DNA from: Buchnera aphidicola (Pemphigus populi)
Lineage (GTDB): Bacteria > Pseudomonadota > Gammaproteobacteria > Enterobacterales > Enterobacteriaceae
Length of the DNA stretch: 64,000 nucleotides
Reading direction: 5' to 3'
Assembly: GCF_964058935.1 (NCBI RefSeq)
Contig: NZ_OZ060372.1
Location: 372,001 to 436,000 of the forward strand
The notes below the pieces were generated by a model. It did no database searches. It was not told where the DNA came from and saw only the letters and a list, made by a program, of their open reading frames with translations. Within the stretch, counting starts at the first letter, position 1, and every line of letters begins with the position of its first letter. Of the stretch, positions 23,299 to 33,818 are shown in pieces. Both the position numbers and the translations under genes were made by a program.

Positions 23299-23338
23299 TT
23301 TATATCTATTTTTTATTTTTTAAAAAAATAGATATAAA
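23299..23338. repeat. 16-bp perfect inverted repeat after ftsH
   Basis: TTTATATCTATTTTTT (23299-23314) is repeated in reverse complement at 23323-23338 with an 8-base loop. It is nearly pure A/T with a single C/G pair, and carries U/A tracts on both arms. It lies 124 bp past the ftsH stop and may act as a weak terminator or 3'-end stabilising hairpin; this is inference. Confidence 0.6.
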
Positions 23339-23461
23339 ATTTACAATACTCTTAAATTATTTTCCTATTTTTATTAACTTAAAATAATACTAAATATTTC
23401 TATGAACCAATATATTTCTACAATCCTTTGAAAGTTAAAATATAAAAATATTTTACTTCAT

Positions 23462-25303
23462 TTAATTAATAGAAGAATGATCTTTCCAATCTATTGGTTT
23501 GCGAACCTCTTTTCTAGCCATTAAATCATCAATTTGTAAAGAATCAATTGTTTCATATTTCATCAATGCATCTTTCATAGCATGTAATATATCCATATTA
23601 TTATTTAAAATACTCCTTGCTCGTTGATAGTTAAATTCTATTAATAATTTCACTTCTTCATCAATAATTCTAGCTGTTTTATCAGACATATGTTTTGCTT
23701 TAGCTACCGAACGACCTAAAAATATTTCATCATCTTCTTCGGCATATAATAAAGGTCCTAATTTATCCGAAAAACCCCATTGAGTAACCATATTTCTTGC
23801 TAAAGTAGTTGCGATTTTAATATCATTAAAAGCACCAGTAGACACATTTTTTTCACCATAAATAATTTCTTCAGCTAAACGACCACCATATAAAGTAGAT
23901 ATTTGACTTTCTAGCTTTTGACGACTGATACTGATAGTATCACTTTCCGGCAAAAAAAACGTCACTCCTAAAGCCCTACCTCTTGGAATAATTGTTACTT
24001 TATGAGCAGGATCATGTTCAGGTACTAATCTACCTACAATTACATGACCGGCTTCATGATAAGCTGTAGCTTGTTTTTGTGCATCCGTAATAACTAAAGA
24101 CCGACGTTCAGAACCCATAATAATTTTATCTTTAGCTTTTTCAAATTCTGACATGGATACAGTATGCCGATTCATTCTAGCCGCAAACAAAGCTGCTTCA
24201 TTGACTAAATTAGCTAAATCTGCACCAGAAAATCCAGGAGTGCTACGAGCAATAATCATTGCATCAACATCTTTATCTAACGGAACTTTACGCATGTGTA
24301 CTTTAAGGATTTGATCTCTTCCTCTGACATCAGGTAAAGCAACTACTATTTGTCTATCAAAGCGACCGGGTCGCAATAAAGCAGGATCTAAAACATCAGG
24401 ACGATTTGTAGCAGCTATTAAAATAATCCCTTCATTCCCTTCAAATCCGTCCATTTCTACTAACATCTGATTTAATGTTTGTTCTCTTTCATCATGTCCA
24501 CCACCAACACCGGTACCTCTTTGCCTACCTACTGCATCAATTTCATCAATAAATATTATACATGGAGCAGATTTTCTAGAATGTTCAAACATATCACGTA
24601 CCCGTGATGCTCCTACTCCAACAAACATTTCAACAAAATCAGATCCAGAAATAGTAAAAAAAGGAACTTTAGCTTCTCCAGCTATCGCTTTTGCAAGCAA
24701 TGTTTTTCCTGTGCCCGGAGGACCTACCATTAAAATTCCTTTTGGAATTTTACCACCTAATTTCTGAAAACGACTAGGTTCTCTTAAATATTCGACCAAT
24801 TCACCAACTTCTTCCTTAGCTTCATCACAACCAGCTACATCAGAAAAAGTAATCTTAATTTCATCTTCAGATAGCATACGAGCTTTACTTTTACCAAACG
24901 ACATGGCTCCCTTACCACCACCAAGATGCATTTGACGCATAAAAAAAATCCAAACCCCTATTAATAAAAACATCGGAAACCAAGAGATAAAAATAGATGT
25001 TATCAAACTTGTTTCTTCAGGAGCTTCTCCTACTACTTTAATATTTTTTACCAAAAGATTATCAAGTAACTTAACATCATTAATTGGAAGATATGTTGTA
25101 TATTTATTATTATTTTTTTTGACAACATTAATTTCGTGCCCATTTATATGCACTTCTCGGACCTGATCTTGGTTGACTTCTGATAAAAAAGTTGAATAAT
25201 CTATTTTGCGAATATTTCCATCATCGGAATTAAAACTTTGAAATATAGACATGAATACTACTGCAATGACTAACCAAAGAATCAGATTTTTAACCATGTC
25301 ACT
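23462..25303 (-). CDS. ftsH: ATP-dependent zinc metalloprotease FtsH
   Basis: 613 residues from TTG 25303. It has two N-terminal membrane segments (about 7-24 and 100-120), an AAA+ domain with GPPGTGKT (Walker A), [11 protein letters not shown] (Walker B) and the second-region-of-homology RPGRFDRQ, and an M41 zinc protease with HEAGH. It degrades membrane and short-lived cytosolic proteins. The protein stops about 30 residues earlier than E. coli FtsH, lacking the disordered tail. TTG (MSDMVKN) has GAGG eight bases upstream and mirrors the TTG start of the long E. coli form. ATG 25294 (MVKN) is the alternative. The open frame extends to 25348. Confidence 0.96.
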   Translation of the reverse strand, partial: SDMVKNLILWLVIAVVFMSIFQSFNSDDGNIRKIDYSTFLSEVNQDQVREVHINGHEINVVKKNNNKYTTYLPINDVKLLDNLLVKNIKVVGEAPEETSLITSIFISWFPMFLLIGVWIFFMRQMHLGGGKGAMSFGKSKARMLSEDEIKITFSDVAGCDEAKEEVGELVEYLREPSRFQKLGGKIPKGILMVGPPGTGKTLLAKAIAGEAKVPFFTISGSDFVEMFVGVGASRVRDMFEHSRKSAPCIIFIDEIDAVGRQRGTGVGGGHDEREQTLNQMLVEMDGFEGNEGIILIAATNRPDVLDPALLRPGRFDRQIVVALPDVRGRDQILKVHMRKVPLDKDVDAMIIARSTPGFSGADLANLVNEAALFAARMNRHTVSMSEFEKAKDKIIMGSERRSLVITDAQKQATAYHEAGHVIVGRLVPEHDPAHKVTIIPRGRALGVTFFLPESDTISISRQKLESQISTLYGGRLAEEIIYGEKNVSTGAFNDIKIATTLARNMVTQWGFSDKLGPLLYAEEDDEIFLGRSVAKAKHMSDKTARIIDEEVKLLIEFNYQRARSILNNNMDILHAMKDALMKYETIDSLQIDDLMARKEVRKPIDWKDHSSIN

Positions 25304-25357
25304 CAAGGTATTAACCTCATTATTACAATAATATTTAAAAAACAGCATAAGAGATAA

Positions 25358-25963
25358 TTATTTTTTCTTAGCTGCTACAATATACACTTCTCTAGAACTA
25401 GCTAGAGAAGAATTTGGTTTACGAATTTTTACTATTGAAAACAAATTATGAATTTTTTTTAAAAATGTATCAAATCCTTCTCCTTGAAATAATTTTAACA
25501 ATAATGTTCCTCCTGACACTAATGTTATTTTAGATATGTTGAGAGCTAAATTACATAAAAAAATAGATTTAGGAATATCAATACAAGAATGTCCACTTAT
25601 GTTAGGAGCCATATCAGACATTACTACACTAACAGAAGTTGATCTTACATGGTTCAATAGTTTATCAAAAATAATTTTCTCTCTGAAATCTCCTTGAATA
25701 AAATGTACATTTTTAATAGGCACCATAGGCAATATATCACATGCTATAATTTTACCATTTTCTCCTATCTTAGAAACAGCATATTCCGACCAACTACCAG
25801 GTGCTGATCCTAAATCTATCACAGTCATACCCAATTGAAAAATTTTATCAGAATTATTTAATTCTGCTAACTTAAATGTTGCTCTTGATCTAAATCCTTT
25901 TTTATGAGCTAATTTTACATATTTATCACAAAAATGATTATGCAACCAATTATTGGAATACAT
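25358..25963 (-). CDS. rlmE: 23S rRNA 2'-O-methyltransferase RlmE (FtsJ/RrmJ)
   Basis: 201 residues. A Rossmann SAM-dependent methyltransferase that methylates U2552 in the 23S A-loop late in 50S assembly. The K-D-K-E tetrad is visible: Lys in ATFKLAEL, Asp in MSDMAPN, Lys in LLKLFQGEG and Glu in SREVYIVA. The SAM motif is DLGSAPGSWSEY. It sits directly upstream of ftsH (54 bp to the TTG start), as in E. coli. T10 (25969-25978) precedes the start on the plus strand. Confidence 0.95.
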   Translation of the reverse strand: MYSNNWLHNHFCDKYVKLAHKKGFRSRATFKLAELNNSDKIFQLGMTVIDLGSAPGSWSEYAVSKIGENGKIIACDILPMVPIKNVHFIQGDFREKIIFDKLLNHVRSTSVSVVMSDMAPNISGHSCIDIPKSIFLCNLALNISKITLVSGGTLLLKLFQGEGFDTFLKKIHNLFSIVKIRKPNSSLASSREVYIVAAKKK

Positions 25964-26250
25964 TGATTTTTTTTTTAATCATCAAAATTATATCCTAAAA
26001 ATATAAAGGTTAAATTAACATATAATATTTACTAAAAATAAAAAACTATATATCCATACCGACATATTGTTTATATAAGCGATTATGCACGACAATATTA
26101 TTATTAATAATAAACTGTTACCAAATTTATGTTAATTTTATTAAAATATTTCTGTATTTCAGAGTATTTATATAAGAAAAACATAAATATTGTTATATGA
26201 TACGATCTCTAATTTTATGCAAGTATATTTTATGTTTAAAAATAAAAATA

Positions 26251-26730
26251 TTAAATATAATCTATTTTTAATATTTTATACTTTATTACTCCACCTGGTG
26301 TTTTTATTACAGCCATATCTTTTATTTTTTTACCAAGTAATCCACGAACAATAGGGGAATTAATAGAAATTAATTTTTTTTTAAAATCAGCTTCATCGTC
26401 TCCAACAATACCATAAGTAAATACTTTTTTTGTATGTGTATTTAATATGGTTACGGTAACACCAAAAATTACTGTACCATTATTCGATATTTTAGTAACA
26501 TCAATAATTTCAGCATTAGCAAGTTTAGATTCAATTTCTTGAATTCTTCCTTCACAAAATCCTTGCGCTTCTCTGGCAGAGTGATATTCCGCATTTTCCT
26601 TTAAATCACCATGAGACCTTGCGTCAGAGATATCAGAAATAATACGGGGACGTATAACTTCTTTCAATTCTTTTAATTCTTTACGCAGTTTATTTATACC
26701 AATTACCGTCATTGGAATCTTATTATTCAT
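26251..26730 (-). CDS. greA: Transcription elongation factor GreA
   Basis: 159 residues (E. coli 158). The N-terminal coiled coil contains the conserved acidic tip ([14 protein letters not shown], about 41-55), which enters the RNA polymerase secondary channel to stimulate cleavage of backtracked RNA. The C-terminal FKBP-like domain includes [14 protein letters not shown]. The ATG at 26730 is preceded by GAGG (TGATGAGGTTATT). Confidence 0.95.
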   Translation of the reverse strand: MNNKIPMTVIGINKLRKELKELKEVIRPRIISDISDARSHGDLKENAEYHSAREAQGFCEGRIQEIESKLANAEIIDVTKISNNGTVIFGVTVTILNTHTKKVFTYGIVGDDEADFKKKLISINSPIVRGLLGKKIKDMAVIKTPGGVIKYKILKIDYI

Positions 26731-27304
26731 AATAACCTCATCAATAATAAATATTATTTATTATTTTTCTGACTATATTTTTTTAAAATAAAGAATATTA
26801 AACATACTAAATTAATCTAGTGTATTTTAAATACAAAATTATTTTCCTAAAAAATATTTTATATACATAAAAATTTGTAAATGAAAATTTATAAATAAAA
26901 TATATTTTATAAAAAATGAAATTTATGCTATAATTTGTTAATTTTTTATAACTCCTAATTTTTTCTATCGTATTATTAAATAATAAAATAAATACCAATG
27001 TTAAAATAACCATTTTTATATAAAATAGTATTAAGTAAGATACTTAATTGATATACAATATCATATAAAAACATTATAATTTTTCATAAAATTGTATTTT
27101 TATACATAATTTATTTTTAAAATAAATTATATTACGTATATTTTATTTTTTATGCAGATCAAAATACAATTTTACTCGGTTAAAAAATATTTTTTATTTT
27201 GTAAATAAAATTTATACTTTACTAAAGAAACAATACTAATAATATATATATAAATATAGAATATTTTTTAAAAACATTTTTATTCAATTAAACTAAAATT
27301 AGTT
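26731..27304. other. Empty divergent spacer between greA and ibaG
   Basis: 574 bp of A/T-rich sequence. A 68-codon minus-strand frame at 26807-27013 consists almost only of Ile, Phe, Tyr, Leu and Lys and matches nothing I know, so I treat it as chance. Promoters of greA and ibaG should lie here. Confidence 0.5.
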
Positions 27305-27553
27305 ATGTACAATAAAAAAATAGAAAATCTACTTATGAATACATTATCACTGAAAGAAATATATGTAAAAGGAGATAGCAATCTTATCAAGATTATCGCT
27401 ATTGGAGAAATATTTACAGGAATGAGTGAAGTAAAAAGACAACAATCTATTTATACACCTTTAATATCATATATTTTAGAAAAAAAAATTCATGCTGTAT
27501 CTATAAAGTCTTATTCTCCTAAAGAATGGAATAAAAAAAAATCACACTTATAG
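27305..27553 (+). CDS. ibaG: BolA-family acid stress protein IbaG (YrbA)
   Basis: 82 residues, E. coli 84. A small BolA-like protein that partners monothiol glutaredoxins in Fe-S handling. The conserved core is VIAIGE-type IIAIGEIFTGMSEVKRQQ, the Cys/His region and HAVSIKSYSPKEWNKK. In E. coli it immediately precedes murA; here a probable murA relic follows 12 bp after its stop. Confidence 0.92.
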   Translation: MYNKKIENLLMNTLSLKEIYVKGDSNLIKIIAIGEIFTGMSEVKRQQSIYTPLISYILEKKIHAVSIKSYSPKEWNKKKSHL

Positions 27554-27564
27554 TTCATAACTAC

Positions 27565-28370
27565 ATGAATAAATAGATTTGTATTACTGGAAATAATAAT
27601 TATAAATGATCAATCATATATTAATATAATAAAATTAACTTTTTTTATATAAAAATAGTATTAAAAGATAAAATGATATTTTTAAAAAGACTTAATATAA
27701 CTATTTTTTCTACGTTACTATATAATAGTATAATCAAAATAAAATAGATCAACATTAAAACATAGTTATAAATTTTTGATAAATTAAAAAGTAAAATTTT
27801 TATTGATAAATTTTCTACATATCTATTCTGGTTAAATAAAAAAGACAAGCATATCATGCTTAAATCAAATTAAAAATAAATCCATTACAATTACTGCAAA
27901 GACTGATATTATTGATCATAATTACCAATTTCTATTAAATTAATAATATCGGTACACCAGAAATCATTTACATTACTAATTAATCAATAAATACAGATCT
28001 AAAAAATAAAATATAAACCGAAAGTATCTCTATTTACATATTTGTAAAAATATTACAAATATTTCTTCCTACATTGTATCCAATGAAATTGGAATCAACA
28101 AATTTTTAAATTATTATTGATAATTTATATAATTAACGTTTTATAGCATAAAATGCATTTATCAAAATAGATTATTACTGTAAAAAATAAAATTAAATTA
28201 GTACTAAAAACTATATTTTCTTAAAAAATAAAAAGATTAGAATCTACCAATATTTATATACCTTTATCAAATATTGTAAAAATGAGTAAAAATATAATTC
28301 ATGTTATTAAACATAATGGAATAACAGTATCAATACCGCCGATCAGAATATTATTAAAAATAAGTTTACA
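27565..28370 (+). pseudogene. murA: Probable decayed murA (UDP-GlcNAc enolpyruvyl transferase) relic
   Basis: No open frame survives, but plus-strand reading gives MurA-like fragments in order. From ATG 27565, MNK-stop-ICITGNNNYK resembles MDKFRVQGPTKL. At 27661 LKDKMIFLKRL has the same spacing as LKDVDTSMKLL. Near 27892-27930 AKTDIIDHNYQFLL resembles AREPEIVDTANFLI, followed by GTPEIIYI for GTDRIVIE. At 28011 I-stop-TES resembles IETGT (GAA to TAA, GGA to GAA). The position, directly after ibaG and before rplU, is the enterobacterial murA site. Later fragments (near 28260 and 28345) are weaker and spacing implies several deletions. The 35-codon frame near 28283-28390 would be part of it. Confidence 0.5.
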
Positions 28371-28887
28371 TTTATTCTTTAATTCATAATAAAAAAATAA
28401 AAATAATAAATAAATCTATTCTTCACTTACAGTTAATAATATGTATAAAAAATAGAATATTTAATAATTTCTTAATAAAAGAAATTAAAATTAATAAATC
28501 CATGATTTATGTAAAAATTATACATCTATTAAAGAAAAATTATTAATATGAGTTATAAATCTTAAAAATATCATTGCTAAAAAATAATATAATTATCTAC
28601 TTTAATTTTAAAATAGTTATTTTATATAAGCAAATACTATCTATATTTTTTATTTACAATACATTAATGCAATTAATATCAAAATATTAAGAAATAGAAT
28701 TAAGATAATTTAATCTTTAAGTATATTTTAAAAATACTAATAAAATTTAATCACTTTTTATATAATGAATATTATTCAATATATCTATACTCTTTAATCC
28801 TAAAATATATTTATATTAATACTGCTCATTTAAAATTATCTATATTAATATCAACCTCTATATAAAAATCAACTATTGGAGTGATTT
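28371..28887. other. Spacer upstream of rplU
   Basis: About 500 bp of A/T-rich sequence. ispB is divergent from rplU in E. coli and would lie here on the minus strand; I looked for its aspartate-rich motifs and saw none. The rplU promoter should lie in the last 150 bp. Confidence 0.45.
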
Positions 28888-29202
28888 ATGTACGCAGTAT
28901 TCTTAAATGGCGGTAAACAACATCGAGTAAAAGAAGGACAAATAATAAGATTAGAAAAATTAGATTTAAAGATAGGACAAAGAATAGAATTCAAAAAAAT
29001 ATTAATGCTTTCGGATAAAGAAAATATTAAAATAGGAAAACCAATTTTATCAAAATGTTATATTGAAGCTTATATTGATAATCATGGAAAACATAAAAAA
29101 ATAAAAATTATAAAATTTAATAGACGAAAACATTATAAAAAAACCCAAGGTCATAGACAAGCATTCACCGATGTAAAAATTAAAAAAATATTTAACAACT
29201 AA
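28888..29202 (+). CDS. rplU: 50S ribosomal protein L21
   Basis: 104 residues, E. coli 103. It binds 23S rRNA with L20. The start [14 protein letters not shown] and the C-terminal [16 protein letters not shown] are family signatures. TTGGAGTG precedes the ATG. First gene of rplU-rpmA, 14 bp before rpmA. Confidence 0.97.
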   Translation: MYAVFLNGGKQHRVKEGQIIRLEKLDLKIGQRIEFKKILMLSDKENIKIGKPILSKCYIEAYIDNHGKHKKIKIIKFNRRKHYKKTQGHRQAFTDVKIKKIFNN

Positions 29203-29216
29203 AAAGGTTTGAATTA

Positions 29217-29471
29217 ATGGCTCATAAAAAAGCAGGTGGTTCTACACGAAATGGTCGAGATTCCCATTCCCAACGTTTGGGGGTAAAACATTTTGGAGGA
29301 GAATTGATATCTTCTGGTAGTATTATAGTTAAACAAAGAGGAACAAAATTTCATCCTGGTGATAATGTAGGTTGTGGTAAGGATCACACTCTATTTGCAA
29401 CTAAAAATGGAATAGTAAAATTTGAAATTAAAGGTATAAAAAAGAGAAAATATGTCAGTATAATAAAATAA
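29217..29471 (+). CDS. rpmA: 50S ribosomal protein L27
   Basis: 84 residues, E. coli 85. [16 protein letters not shown], the flexible N-terminus that reaches the peptidyl transferase centre, is intact. The following GVKHFGGE and [12 protein letters not shown] are conserved. A strong terminator follows 28 bp after the stop. Confidence 0.97.
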   Translation: MAHKKAGGSTRNGRDSHSQRLGVKHFGGELISSGSIIVKQRGTKFHPGDNVGCGKDHTLFATKNGIVKFEIKGIKKRKYVSIIK

Positions 29472-29499
29472 AAATAATAAAAATTAACTTTTTAAAATA

Positions 29500-29533
29500 A
29501 AAAAGATCTCTTTCTATATTAAGAGATCTTTTT
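29500..29533 (+). terminator. Intrinsic terminator of rplU-rpmA
   Basis: A perfect 13-bp stem AAAAAGATCTCTT/AAGAGATCTTTTT with an 8-base loop and a T-run at the 3' side. It separates rpmA from obgE. Confidence 0.85.
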
Positions 29534-29556
29534 ACTTTCTTGAAACATAAAAATAA

Positions 29557-30669
<1,113 letters not shown>

Positions 30670-30977
30670 AGATTTAAAATATACAATAAAACATTATTTC
30701 ATAAGAATGTTGCTATAGTCTATTATTTTTCAAATTATTTAATTTGAATTTAATTTAATAAAAGAAATAGTAAAAAATAATATTTTATAGAAAATCATGC
30801 TAAAAAAATAAAAATATTTTATATATAACAGCTTTGATATTCAGTATACTTTTATTATTAAATATATTTTTTAAAATAAATGTACTTATATTATCAATAA
30901 AAATTTTTTTCTTAAATTTTAATAAAAAATTATGCATCCACATACTATACTCATAAATAATAAATAATTTTAAAAAA
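30670..30977. other. Convergent spacer between obgE and rpsI
   Basis: About 308 bp of A/T-rich sequence, no gene. A 75-codon minus-strand frame (30800-31027) overlaps the rpsI terminator and has an Ile/Phe/Lys composition typical of noise. Confidence 0.5.
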
Positions 30978-31007
30978 GAAATCCGGTAACGTTCTATTCC
31001 GGATTCC
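30978..31007 (-). terminator. Intrinsic terminator of rplM-rpsI
   Basis: On the minus strand a 9-bp stem (core AATCCGG/CCGGATT, extended by a G-U and a G-C pair) with a 12-base loop is followed by TTTTTTAAAATT. It lies 30 bp past the rpsI stop. Confidence 0.88.
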
Positions 31008-31036
31008 TTATAAGATGGTATTAACAATATTTTTAA

Positions 31037-31429
31037 CTAACGTTTAGAAAATTGTGGACGTTTTCTAGATTTACGGAAACCTACTTTTTTACGTTCTACT
31101 TGACGTGAATCACGAGTGACAAATCCAGCTTTTCTTAAATCAATTCGCAATAATTCATTATATTTAATTAAAGCCCGAGCAATACCATGGCGAACGGCAC
31201 CTGCTTGTCCAGAAATACCGCCTCCTTTTACAGTAATATAAAAATTAAATTTAGTGAGTAAATCTACTAATTCTAAAGGTTGACGAACAATCATACACGC
31301 CGTCTCTCTACCAAAATAATCCTCTAACTTACGTTTGTTAATAACAATTTCACCTGTACCTAATTTCATAAAAACTCGAGCAGAAGATCTTTTTCTACGA
31401 CCTGTTCCATAACCTTGAATAACTGTCAT
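31037..31429 (-). CDS. rpsI: 30S ribosomal protein S9
   Basis: 130 residues, E. coli length. The C-terminal basic tail ending in SKR, which contacts P-site tRNA, is intact ([12 protein letters not shown]). [13 protein letters not shown] and [19 protein letters not shown] are family signatures. 17 bp after rplM, in the usual rplM-rpsI operon. Confidence 0.97.
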   Translation of the reverse strand: MTVIQGYGTGRRKRSSARVFMKLGTGEIVINKRKLEDYFGRETACMIVRQPLELVDLLTKFNFYITVKGGGISGQAGAVRHGIARALIKYNELLRIDLRKAGFVTRDSRQVERKKVGFRKSRKRPQFSKR

Positions 31430-31446
31430 TATTATATAAACCCAAT

Positions 31447-31875
31447 TTAAATATTTAATAACTGTGGATTTTGCGCTATGTGATTATGAGTATTGCCGGC
31501 ATAAACTTTTAACTTTTTAAACATAATACGCCCTAATGGTCCTCTCGGTAACATACCTTTTACAGCTCTTTCTATAACACGTTCAGGACATCTCTGTATC
31601 ATTTCTACAAAAGAGAAACTTTTAATTCCTCCAATATAACCTGTATGATGATGATATATTTTATTTCTTTTTTTCTTTCCAGAAACCAAAATATTTTTTG
31701 CATTCAAAACAATGATATAATCTCCTGTATCCACATGAGGTGTATATTCTACTTTATGCTTACCTCGAAGATATCGAGATAACTCAGTTGCTAATCTACC
31801 TAATATTTTTCCTGTAGCATCAATAAAATACCAATTTTTTTTTATATCACTTGATTTAGCTGAAAAAGTTTTCAT
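31447..31875 (-). CDS. rplM: 50S ribosomal protein L13
   Basis: 142 residues, E. coli length. An early-binding large-subunit protein. [19 protein letters not shown] and [10 protein letters not shown] are conserved. First gene of the rplM-rpsI operon. The 431-bp spacer upstream is shared with pheA on the other strand. Confidence 0.97.
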   Translation of the reverse strand: MKTFSAKSSDIKKNWYFIDATGKILGRLATELSRYLRGKHKVEYTPHVDTGDYIIVLNAKNILVSGKKKRNKIYHHHTGYIGGIKSFSFVEMIQRCPERVIERAVKGMLPRGPLGRIMFKKLKVYAGNTHNHIAQNPQLLNI

Positions 31876-31986
31876 CTAAAACCACCCAAAAAAATAAATT
31901 AAAAAATATTAAAATTTTAATTTATAAAAATTAAAATAATATATATCTAGAATATTCAATTAATAAACAAAAGATATACTTTATAT

Positions 31987-32016
31987 TTGACAAAATAAAC
32001 TAATTTCAGTTATATT
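31987..32016 (+). promoter_or_regulatory. Candidate sigma-70 promoter upstream of pheA
   Basis: A perfect TTGACA (31987-31992) and a TATATT (32011-32016) are separated by 18 bp, 291 bp before the pheA ATG. In such AT-rich DNA -10 boxes are common, but an exact TTGACA is less so. Downstream, 32032-32088 encodes an 18-codon frame with 3 Phe and 4 Tyr, and a TTGATCAAT/ATTGATCAA hairpin (32072-32092) overlaps its stop. Whether this is a leader peptide is uncertain: there is no Shine-Dalgarno and no T-run after the hairpin. Confidence 0.4.
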
Positions 32017-32306
32017 ATTTAAATAAAATTTATGTTTTATTTAAATAAAAATAATTTTTTTATAAATTACATTGATCAATATTATTGATCAAAAATCATA
32101 TCATTTATTTAAAAAAAAAACAATATTATATCTATTTATGATACAGATAAAGGATTTATTTTTTAGTAAAAATATTTTCTTTATTTTTATTAAAATAAAT
32201 AATATTTCATTTTTAAAAACAATATTATTGTACTAAATAATAAAATCTAGTACATAAATCCTCTCCTTAAAATCAAATTTATTAAATATTCTACAAGTAG
32301 CCAATT

Positions 32307-33455
32307 ATGATTTACAAAAATTCATTACTTTATTTACGTGATAAAATTAATTTAATTGATCAAGAATTGATAAAAATTTTTTCTGAAAGGCAAAAAATAA
32401 TAAAAAAAATAGCAGAAGAAAAAAAAAATACATCTCAACCTATTAGAGATATAGAACGTGAAATATTATTATTAAAAACAGCAATCAATTTAGGTGAAAA
32501 ATTTAATCTTGATGCTAAGTTTATAAAAAATATATTTAAAATTATTATACAATATTCGGTATCTACTCAAAAAAAAATAATAGAAAAAAAAAATAATTTC
32601 TCACCTACCATATTTTCCTTTCTTGGTCCTAAAGGTTCTTACTCCCATATAGCTGTCAAAAAATATAATAAAAAAAAACATGAAAAAGTAAAAGAAAAAG
32701 AATGTATTTCTTTTAAAGAAACTATTCAATTAGTAGAAAATAAAAAATCTGATTTCGCTATATTACCTATAGAAAATATATCTTCTGGTTCTATTAATGA
32801 AGTATATGATTTATTACAAAATACTCATTTATCTATTATTGGAGAAATTTATATCCCTATCAATCATTGTTTATTAGCACTTCCTCATACCACTTTAAAA
32901 AATATAGAAAAAATTTATAGCCATACACAACCTTTTCAGCAATGTAATATTTTTATGCAAAAATTTCCTAATTGGAAAATAAGATATACATTAAGTTCAG
33001 CTGATGCTATGCATCGTGTAGCTAAAATAAAAAAAAATAATATTGCTGCCATAGGTAGTGAAAAAGGAGGAAGATATTATAAATTAAAAGTTTTGTTACA
33101 TAACATATCAAATCAAAAAAATAATATAACCCGTTTTATAATATTATCTAATAATCCTATTAATATATCGGAAGATCAACCAGCAAAAACTACATTATCA
33201 TTAAAAATTAGAAAAAAGGTAGGATCTCTTTTAAAAGTTTTACTTATTTTACAAGAACATAATTTAATTATAAAGAAATTAGAATCTCGACCAATATATA
33301 ATTACCCATGGGAAGAAATATTCTTCATAGATATTCTTATAAATTTACATTCACCGCTTATGCAAAATGCTATTACTAAATTACGTAATATTACTACATA
33401 TTTAAAAATATTAGGATGTTATCAATATGAATCACTAAATACCAATATAAAATAA
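32307..33455 (+). CDS. pheA: Bifunctional chorismate mutase/prephenate dehydratase (P-protein)
   Basis: 382 residues (E. coli 386). It turns chorismate into prephenate and then phenylpyruvate, for phenylalanine. The chorismate mutase domain (1-95) keeps Arg11, Arg28, Lys39, Glu52 and Gln88. The prephenate dehydratase domain (about 105-285) carries TRFIIL. The C-terminal ACT domain (about 295-380) keeps ESRP and has GSLL in place of the usual GALV, so Phe feedback may be altered; that is inference. Two A10 tracts (32419-32428 and 32584-32593) lie in the frame, the second in the linker between the domains. It stands alone, with no tyrA beside it. Confidence 0.96.
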   Translation: MIYKNSLLYLRDKINLIDQELIKIFSERQKIIKKIAEEKKNTSQPIRDIEREILLLKTAINLGEKFNLDAKFIKNIFKIIIQYSVSTQKKIIEKKNNFSPTIFSFLGPKGSYSHIAVKKYNKKKHEKVKEKECISFKETIQLVENKKSDFAILPIENISSGSINEVYDLLQNTHLSIIGEIYIPINHCLLALPHTTLKNIEKIYSHTQPFQQCNIFMQKFPNWKIRYTLSSADAMHRVAKIKKNNIAAIGSEKGGRYYKLKVLLHNISNQKNNITRFIILSNNPINISEDQPAKTTLSLKIRKKVGSLLKVLLILQEHNLIIKKLESRPIYNYPWEEIFFIDILINLHSPLMQNAITKLRNITTYLKILGCYQYESLNTNIK

Positions 33456-33818
33456 GAAAAAATAGCTCTATATTAATAAAATGAAGTTAAAATAGAGCTG
33501 TTCCAGTAATAACATTACTAACATATAAAATATTAATAAACAATAATGAATATATATATAATTTATATTATTCTTAATTTTTATATATTTTATATATATT
33601 AAAAACTTACTCATGTAGTTTGTATACTATATTTATATATTATCAATCATAATATAATTAATAAAACATATAGAATATAAAATTAAATTTTTACTATATT
33701 TATATAAAATATATAAATATAGATTGTAGCATACACTAGATTCAATCTGGTATCTATATATTATTTATATCACAAAATAGCTATTAATTTATATATTACT
33801 TCATCAAAGAGAAAAATT
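33456..33818. other. Spacer between pheA and ffh
   Basis: 363 bp, no gene. An 8-bp inverted repeat AGCTCTAT/ATAGAGCT at 33464-33499 directly after pheA could be its terminator, but its T-run lies on the minus-strand side only. The rest is near-pure A/T and holds the ffh promoter. Confidence 0.4.

Larger units (their letters stand above)
21768..23461. other. 1.7-kb gene-free region where glmM and folP would be expected
   Basis: Enterobacteria have ftsH-folP-glmM-secG. Here ftsH and secG are separated by 1694 bp without an open frame. Minus-strand reading gives isolated GlmM-like scraps (FRTKLLIKIV near 22015, resembling SGTEPLIRVMV, and EKMF near 22240), but their spacing does not fit GlmM, so I do not call a relic. 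The part near ftsH holds two hairpins (separate entries). Confidence 0.5.

Noticed and set aside
26807..27013. 68-codon minus-strand frame upstream of greA
   Set aside because: Only AT-codon residues (Ile, Phe, Tyr, Leu, Lys), no Shine-Dalgarno, no known similarity.
27645..27857. 70-codon minus-strand frame, membrane-like composition
   Set aside because: Lies antisense to the probable murA relic and has noise-like composition.
30800..31027. 75-codon minus-strand frame after rpsI
   Set aside because: Begins inside the rpsI terminator and consists of AT-biased residues.
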